DNA of 64,000 nucleotides, taken from contig JBANAY010000001.1 of the NCBI GenBank assembly GCA_037952775.1, forward strand, positions 1,984,001-2,048,000. Reading direction: 5' to 3'. The position numbers and the translations under genes were made by a program. Under the pieces are notes generated by a model. The model saw only the letters and a program-made list of their open reading frames with translations, was not told where the DNA came from and searched no databases. Origin of the DNA: Clonostachys chloroleuca. Lineage: Eukaryota > Ascomycota > Sordariomycetes > Hypocreales > Bionectriaceae. This document shows, in pieces, positions 57,056 to 64,000 of this stretch (position 1 is the stretch's first letter; every line of letters begins with the position of its first letter).

Positions 57056-59240
57056 TCAGCAGCGCCGGGCAGTTGTTGGCAGTGCTGAAAACGACCAGCT
57101 TTGGGGAATAAGGGGAGAGCTGTTATCCAAGTCTAGCCCCGTGGAACAGGCTTCAAGAAATGTTTCTCCGCCACCTTGGGCCGTTCCTGATCTTCTAGAC
57201 ACCGCGGCACAGGGAGGAGAAACTAGCTTGGGAGGAAACGGAGCCAGGTAATGCTGGATGTTCCAGAGTAGGCTTGGGGAAAGATTCGACATGCCGATGG
57301 AGCTGAGCTTCCCTAATAGTGGTGAGCCAGGCCTAATCAAACGCTCCGGATAGGCGGCAAGACGACGGGACCAGCTGATTGTATTCGACATTGTCCATTC
57401 GACCCACATGACGGGGTCCAGTCGCAGTCCTCCATTCGTTTGAACTGCCTAGGGGATGAATTAAAAAGCAACTCGGCTTCAATTTTTGACGTACGTGGGA
57501 CTTGAATGGGCGACACCATGCATCTTGGCCGCAGGTTCAGGAGTGACAGACTGGGCTCCCTGGCATGGAAGCTCCCTTTCCTTGCCTCGATCAACGTTGA
57601 TGGCTGTGTTGAGCTTCGCCAATGTTGTTCTTTTGAACTCGCCACGCTTGGAAAGAAGGATCAATGGGTCAAGGCTGAGTTCCAAGGAGAGAATCGCGGT
57701 AGGTTGGGTGGAATAGTCATCTGAGAGAGCTAGGTCACAGCCGCATCTACCTTCTTAGTATGAACCCTCCAGATCCTTTTACTTTCCCTCCAGGCTTAGA
57801 AGAAGGATATTGCTGCTGGGCAGATGTTTAAATGTGCAGACACGCTCCTTGGGGGAGATTGTGCGTGTAAGAGTTTTGGACAAATGCTCTGGTTAGATGG
57901 ATTCTGGATTCGGAACCGATTCAGGCTCCTTGAGACAAAACGTTCGGCTGCATCTTGGTAGATAGACTCAAATGCAAGGCAAAGCGTCACTTAGCTGCTT
58001 CGGTTTAAATCATGCTGTTCAAACCTCAAGAGGTTTCGACTTCGGCCAGATGTTTTGCAGATGCAGTTTTCCCTGCGGGCTTAAGCGTCTCCCGCTCCAG
58101 AATATGAGGTTTACTCTTCTAAGCTTGGGCGGTCTTGGGATCATGTGTCGATACTGCTTTGGCCGAGGAGGATGTGCTCGACCATCGGACCAAACTATCG
58201 GTCCCTCCGTTTTATGGTCGACTTTCCTGAGGCTCAATGGCTTTCGGTATTTTGGCTCATCAAGCAGTACCTTGTGACCCTGCATCGTGAGTCACACTGG
58301 CATGGATTCGATGGCCCTTCTGTGTAGGCCAAACGCAAGCTCAAGAACCTAGTGGCCGAGCGGCGTGCACTGCATATTGAGGGGGTTCTCCTTTTCCTCC
58401 TATTCGTCGTCTCCATCACATTGGTAATTCTGAGCCGGCCCTGTCCCCAATCAACTGGACAATTCAGGGGGATGGCGGATGTAGTTCGTCTTCCTCAGCC
58501 CGCCCCAACACGGATTGTCCCTCATGAACTCGGCGAGCCCAGCAGCCGATTAGATGTTAATCCCCAAGAAAATCGCTGGCTCCTCTGCAGTGATGCCTGA
58601 AATGGGTTGTCTGATATACCCGCTTGGCTATACACCGAATGTAGAACATCTAACTAGATGGAGGACGAACGCTGGCCACTCTTCAGAAGTTTTCTCATCT
58701 ATTCCATGATCCCGCAAATTCGTACGGGGTCTTCATCCGACGACTCGGATGATTGATGGGTGTAGGTTTGCCAGATTCACGCCTAGCATCAGCGACGGTT
58801 ATCATTCCGATATACAGGACACTTGATACTTTGAGCACGAGATAAGCCAGATGGCGCAATCAGTGCCTCTTTCTCGAAGTCCTTTTCCGTCACCTCCCCA
58901 AAGGAAATTGCCGTCTTACAAATCAGACAACAACCCCGCGCCGTTTGATCGACTGACAACACGGCTGTGACTTGCCCGGCCCGACTCAAACGTTCTAAGA
59001 AACTCTGGCTGGGCTTTTTAGAGCATTGCGCCCTCACGTCCTCGTTCTGGGTCAGCGGTGTCGGTTACATTGGGTCTCTGGTAAACTGGCTATGGTTTTT
59101 GGTTCAGCTCGGCCACACACCATCAAATCCGTGCGACCCAATAATGCGAGCAGCGAGGCGATTTGGCTAGTACCATAGCCATGCACTCTCTGTCATATAT
59201 GTAGCCTCATCGACGAAGAACATTCTCGGCAAGGAAGGAC
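57056..59240 (-). pseudogene. SF1-like helicase copy C with DEAx box
   Basis: At about 59.24-59.18 kb the minus strand reads RMFFVDEATYMTE, and one base over it reads ECMAMVLAKSPR, the same words as the 53.6-kb copy (RMCFVDETAH, ECMAMVLLSHFP). The frame 59037-58789 (FLERLSRAGQVTAVLSVDQTARG) sits where SF1 helicases carry their next helical segment. Pieces at 57645-57337 and 57409-57056 are open but unassigned. Stops and shifts prevent a full-length protein. Confidence 0.5.
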
Positions 59241-60353
59241 CATGTCCCGTTAGAGGTCGGCCATTATGGTCCCTCTGAATAACAAGCCGTTATGTGGCTA
59301 GGATTACAATATACCTCCAGCGGCTCATATACGTCTCCAGCTGGCGTGTTATTCTTCCCGGGCAGCCGGAGTCGGTGCCTTTGAACAATAGCACCGCCCG
59401 AGCGAGAGACAACATGGCGTGCTGTTCAACAATGGACCGCTGGCCAGGTCCATGTTCGGCGTGGCAATCTGCTCGGCTCTCTCCGAAGGGTCGTATCTCT
59501 CCGCCTCTCCGCCTCAGTCAGGTACGTCCCAGGCGCCCCGAACGTAGGTTGAATGTGCATAAGAAGCACAGCGCTGAGCAGGATAGCGCATAAATCGAAT
59601 ACCAGTCCCACAGCAAAAAAGGTGGCATATCCATATCGGCGCACCAGTGGCCACGAATTTTGTCAGCTTGGGAAATGGGGGAAATGGGGCGTTCAGACTC
59701 TTGATGAAAACGGGCCAGCGCTATCTGTGGCATGATCTGGGAGCAGATGGGGGTAGAAAGAGACGAGCCGTCCCGCCGGGGGAGGACCTCATCGACAAGC
59801 AAGTCTCTATGGGGTCTTACATATCTCCCCAAAGGTTCTGGGGACCTCTCGTTTGTTTATAGGTTAGACAATCCTCGTTCATTGGCACATATAGCCATCA
59901 CAGTGGCTCTGATTCCAAGCAGGCAACCCGGTTGTTCACCAGGCTTGAGGCATATGCCATTCCTAGCCGACAGGAACTCGGGAGGAGGGAAGGAGGAACA
60001 CCGAAGCCACCGGTGTAATCTTCTTTCGTCTCTCCATTCTGAAGAGTTTCCGCTGAACTGGAAATTGGGTATTCTTCCTTGGCACCGCCGATCAGTGTCA
60101 CTGCATCGCAGCTTGACCATGTCTACAAAAAGAGCTGCATCACCAATGGGTCTCTAGATAGTGTATTTGTCCCCGGAAATAATTGGCCAGCCTGGGTTTT
60201 TGAATACTTTGTAACCGGGAGCTGTATAGGCCTGAGACTGGATAGTGTAGGCGAACCCCGAGTATTTGTCACGCCCATGATCCAAGTCAATAAGGTCGTT
60301 GTAAGAGAAACCTGCTGCCTTGACCATCGGCATCCACACAACCTGAAGCGTGA
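59241..60353. other. Decayed coding-like sequence upstream of copy C
   Basis: Minus-strand frames (59832-59518, 59644-59426, 60341-60154) look coding in places (for example ATFFAVGLVFDLCAILLSAVL and AGFSYNDLIDLDHG), but no Walker A was found and no family is assigned. Confidence 0.25.
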
Positions 60354-61885
60354 TTATGACGATATCTTGCTCCGGGTGATCGGCCCTGCCAAGGTATTTG
60401 ATACCCAGGAAGCCATTATCAAGGTTGCTGTGGAGAACTCGGTCAAGGCAGATCGTATCTCTGCCCTGAGCACCTTGCAGAAGGGACGATGATGCTTAAG
60501 GAACGACGATGCAGGAGGTGTCGGTGATGGAGGTGACGGCGATGTAGGCGACAACGATACAGGAGGTGACGACGTAGGATGGATCTCACCGAACCCCGAC
60601 TCTGTCGAAAGGGAGACCGAGGTCAAATATGAGCGTTGCCTCCTCTTCTTCAAACGCAACATTCCCCCTTAGATGGTGTTCTGGTGATAGAGTACGCCAG
60701 ATTTGCTGAACGAGGACTATCCACTCGAAAGCCTTGAAAGATGAGCTCCTCGCGCGCAAAAGACCCGAAAGCCCAGCCATCACACACTCGGGTGGATGAT
60801 TTGAATGACTGCCCAACATAGTACCGGATATAATATTCACCCCGATCGTCCAGCCCGACCATAACATAGCCACCTACATCTGTCTCTGGCATCGGCTTCG
60901 ACGCGGCGCTGTGTTAAACATCCTCCATCAGCAGATTGGTTGCCTAGCTTCACCGAATCGCCGCCGCTTATATCGAACCGTGTATTGTGGGTTTCGGACA
61001 TAGGGAAGCGGAATCCTGATGCAAGGGTGTTACCGGGGCGGCCCAACACGATCTCATCGTCATCTCCTTGGAATGCCACCGAGTTGGTCGATGACGTTCC
61101 TGGCGCAGGAGGGTCTCCGAAGATAATGATAATGCGTGTCCAACAGCAATAAGACGTTCACGAAGTGCTCATGATGGCGGTGCACCGACTGGCTGGCCTG
61201 CTCGCCGTCCGCGTGCGCCAACGGCTCGCCCATGAAGTCTGTATAGCTGCACAACTTCTGCAGCCCGTCTCAGCCTCTGGCCATGAGCAGGTACGCGACC
61301 ACGACCAAATTGTCGTATTGTAGCTCCTCTGCTCCGCGGCCTTCTGAAGCTCATCTATCCCCATAGACCGCTTCTTCGGGGCCTCCGTCTTGCCGGCGAC
61401 CAGCACTACGTTCGCCGAGTCCTCGCCGAGTCTGTGGTCCAGCCAAAACCTTCATTATCCGCGTCGAGCTCCTCATCAGCATATATATGTCTTGGAGTCC
61501 TGCGTTAATAGGATCCATGCCATGCGATTGAAGCAAGTGCTAGAAGAGAAAGTGACGTCCACTCCGAGAGAGTCGCTTCTGAACCATCTTCCGAGCGGGA
61601 TTGGTGAGCATCGCCCAGGGCTGGTGGCCACAGTGGCCCTAATGCACCTGTCCGGAGGAGAACACTCATGCATTGCAATGGCAACGGGTTTCTTCAACCG
61701 GACGTCCTGCACGGGGTTAGTATCAGAGTCGGCTCGGATAGTATCGGAAACAGACAGGACTTACGTGGTGTTGAGTTGACACCATAGTCGGCATTCGCAG
61801 CACCATCTTGGATGGGATCTGTCATCCTATTGCCCCTCAAACTGCCTTTGCCCATAGACCCATGGGCTGGAAATGGATTCCCCAC
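60354..61885 (-). pseudogene. Decayed paralogue sharing a block with SNF2-type copy B
   Basis: Between about 61410 and 61200 the minus strand encodes, across frame changes, ANVVLVAGKTEAPKKRS, GIDELQKAAEQ, ARGWDGLQKLCSYTDFMG. The same order of words occurs at 56361-55990 in copy B (ILVDSKEE, LTELGQAAQQ, SKGWDGLQRWCSYTVFMG), and the DNA also matches. Downstream frames 60892-60650 (GEYYIRYYVGQSFKSST) and 61079-60837 look coding but are unassigned. An authentic-looking intron (GTAAGT at about 61765, CTAAC, CAG near 61712) shows that this was once a spliced gene. Confidence 0.45.
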
Positions 61886-62473
61886 CGCATCGTAAAGAGC
61901 GCCCGAACCTCTTGTAGTGTGTTAGGAGCATCTTCACTTCGCGCTTCAGTCGAACTGCCGTCTCGATCTCAACGTGAGCGATGACTGCATTGCGGTATGA
62001 CATCTGCTTGTGTATGTCTCGCGACAGAACTTATCCCAGATTTCAGATAATGCAGCGACAACTCTTTCAAGCCTCTTACGTTCATTATAAATGAACTCAT
62101 GGTTTGGTCGGTCTTCCGATCGACACTCTTCTGAACAGTAGCAGGTTTGGGCGTTACTTTCTGGTATAGATAGAATGACTAGCCCGTGTCCATTTGGCCC
62201 GGCGGGACATGGATGCGATTGTCCTCGGCATCGGTCGGATGAGAATCAGAGGTATGATAAAGAGAAATATCTCCTTTTCCACCTTGATTAGAAAGTACAT
62301 TATTGGACTCCCTCGCTTAGACGTACTGATGGATGCTGTAAGGGTCCAGAGCGTCAAGACGGCACCGTTTTGAGGGTCCCTCTTATAGCTATTTGGAATG
62401 AAAGTAGTTCATTAACCGGGCCATCATGGCTAATGAACCAATATTTGGTCAGGGAAGGTTGGTCGAAGGAGTG
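61886..62473. other. Decayed coding-like sequence
   Basis: Minus-strand text near 62050-61900 (AHVEIETAVRLKREVKMLLTHYKR) reads as helical coding sequence but with no start and no family match. Confidence 0.25.
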
Positions 62474-63765
62474 TCAAAGTTGGAGAAACGGAGAGGGTAG
62501 ACCAGGTCTCGCCCTCAGCAACACCAAGATGGGTCCAGAGACGAGAAGGTGCTGACTATTGTGCTTGTGGTATAAGATGGATAGTCCGGGAAAACCTCCA
62601 CCAGTGCGACGTAACCCGTTTGATATCGGCCTGTGTCTACACCAAATGTGATAGAAGGCATTGAGGTTGACAGCACGAATGGACGATGGAAGTGCTCGAA
62701 CATGCTGCGCGATGGGGTTCATGCATTCAGAACGGCCACTGAAAATCCTTTTGCATTCGTCAGCCGGGAAAATGTCATGCAGCACCACGGCGTCTCCCTG
62801 CAAAATTGCATTTGCACATTCAAACAAGTTCAAAGCGTCATCTTAGTCGCCGAAGTCGAAATGTGAAGACTCACTCCCGTCGTCTGGATAGGTAACACTC
62901 GTGGAAGAAGAAGAAGCATCCTCGCTTGGTGTTCTGCAGAAGATATTCGGTGGGAAAAGGCATTCCATACCCTCGTAGCCCCCAAAACTCCACACGCAAC
63001 CTTCGTTTTCCGGTTCAGGGTTGGGATAAGATCTCAAACAGGAAGGACGGGCCAAATCATGATGGTTTCTCCCTGAGTATTCATCTCTGTCAACAAGCCT
63101 TTGGTAAGAGGATACAATAAGCAACAGACAAGAATTCGCCGGGATGACCCTCTGCGGCGATGAGTCTACTGACAAGTTCGAAGACGACACTCGCGGGTGA
63201 GAGTTTGACCTCGAACCAGTGTGCTCAAATGATGAACCAGGGCAGGTCCCAGATGTTCAAGCATGTCGTGGATGTTAGTGACGACATCCTTCTTAGCCCA
63301 CTTCTTGGAGGCTTCAAACCACCCGGGCTTTATGACCCAACCATGAACAGAAACCCCAGTGAGGCTCGAAGTCCCATCACAGGGTAGGCACTCCTTTGGA
63401 TTTGGCTCAGGTAAGGAAAGAGTGATAGAAGAAAGCACAGCCCCAAGAGACCTGGGTGTCTCCTCGTCTCAGCCCACCGGGCCAATGTATCTGTCAGCGA
63501 AATGTCACCGTTAGCATGTGAATTGGTTCCTGCTGACCTGAAGGAAAAGGGGAAAGAGGTACGAACCGTGATCGCTGCTGAGATTCTGCTGAGGCCCTCC
63601 AAAAAAAGAACGAGGCGCTTCCTCATCTGAACCAGAACCACACGGTAGGGCCAGTACACTAGAAGGATGGGTCCTCAGCTCTGTTCTAGGTCGGAGGAAG
63701 ACATACGGTGGCGAACTGACACGGGATCCCGGAGATGGCAGGGTCTGCGCCTCCCCATCCTGCAC
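62474..63765 (-). pseudogene. 5' part of a minus-strand gene, broken
   Basis: A possible first exon 63765-63567 (no ATG in this frame, so an upstream exon or loss of the start is implied) joins by a 99-nt intron to 63467 and DEETPRSLGAVLSSITL, continuing through GWVIKPGWFEASKKWAKK. After a frame change the text runs from 63190 to 62474 in one frame, broken only by a TAA at 62843-62845 that lies between HFDFGD and DDALNLFECANAILQ. Another frame change near 62640 continues with FGVDTGRYQTGYVALVEVFPDYP. Family unknown; it may be the N-terminal part of the helicase-array gene below it. Confidence 0.35.
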
Positions 63766-64000
63766 CAGGCACCCGACGCATTCTCCTCAAGTTAATTGAA
63801 TACGCAGAGGGGTAGTTGATAGAGCTGGTGAATGGGCAGATAAGTGGGGAAAAAAGAATCTGAATCTGTCTCCAAACGGAAGATATACAAATAAAAGGGA
63901 AAAGGGAAAGGCTGCGAGTGAATGGCCGGAGACTCTCCTCCCAACATGGAAGGGGAAGGTCCAGACGGTAATATAGCTTGGGTATCTGTGTCTACCGACC

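Noticed and set aside
42409..63765. CRISPR array, NRPS/PKS cluster or Starship captain recombinase
   Set aside because: No regularly spaced repeats, no megasynthase motifs and no tyrosine-recombinase (DUF3435) signature were found on either strand.

Overview
This window comes from a filamentous ascomycete, most likely a Sordariomycete of hypocrealean type (the order is inferred from protein resemblance, not tested). The genes carry short spliceosomal introns (about 57-150 nt) with GTNNGT donors and CTAAC/CTGAC-like branch sites. The gene content is typical of such fungi: a Zn2Cys6 regulator, a B-type cyclin, a CK2 beta subunit, RIC1, Nab2, a mitochondrial protoporphyrinogen oxidase and a P450.

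Layout. 0-2.3 kb holds a complete five-exon Zn2Cys6 regulator on the minus strand. 2.3-9.2 kb is gene-poor. It contains a small cysteine-rich protein gene, an orphan protein-kinase-like gene, and weakly conserved dispersed repeat pieces. 9.2-38.5 kb is an intact housekeeping block: TEX1/THOC3 (-), cyclin B (-), mitochondrial ribosomal uL2m (+), a PAP2 lipid phosphatase (+), CK2 beta (-), RIC1 (-), a lineage-type LPAY-motif protein (+), an aromatic/aminoadipate aminotransferase (+), a cytochrome P450 (-), Nab2 (+) and HEM14 (+). Most exon structures were worked out base by base and close in frame. Two genes, the aminotransferase and HEM14, each need one single-base frameshift in a repetitive tract, which may be assembly error or real damage.

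39-64 kb is a different compartment. A gene with a kinase-like glycine loop is split by a complete but dead Fot1/pogo-type DNA transposon: perfect 44-bp inverted repeats, TA duplication, five stops and one frameshift in the transposase. Beyond it lies about 21 kb of decayed minus-strand coding sequence. Recognisable pieces are SNF2-type helicase C-lobes (42.4-46 kb and 54.2-56.4 kb), P-loop and DEAx-box pieces resembling SF1 (DNA2/NAM7-like) helicases (48.7, 53.6 and 59.2 kb), and blocks duplicated between copies (56.0/61.2 kb and 48.0/52.9 kb). I read this as an eroded, co-oriented array of helicase paralogues, possibly subtelomeric or island-like. It is the most unusual part of the window. 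Several in-frame stops there can be explained by C-to-T change of Gln/Arg codons, which would fit RIP but does not prove it.

The housekeeping genes do not form a pathway; they are an ordinary syntenic block. The notable structure is the sharp boundary near 38.5-39 kb between the intact block and the decayed helicase-rich compartment.
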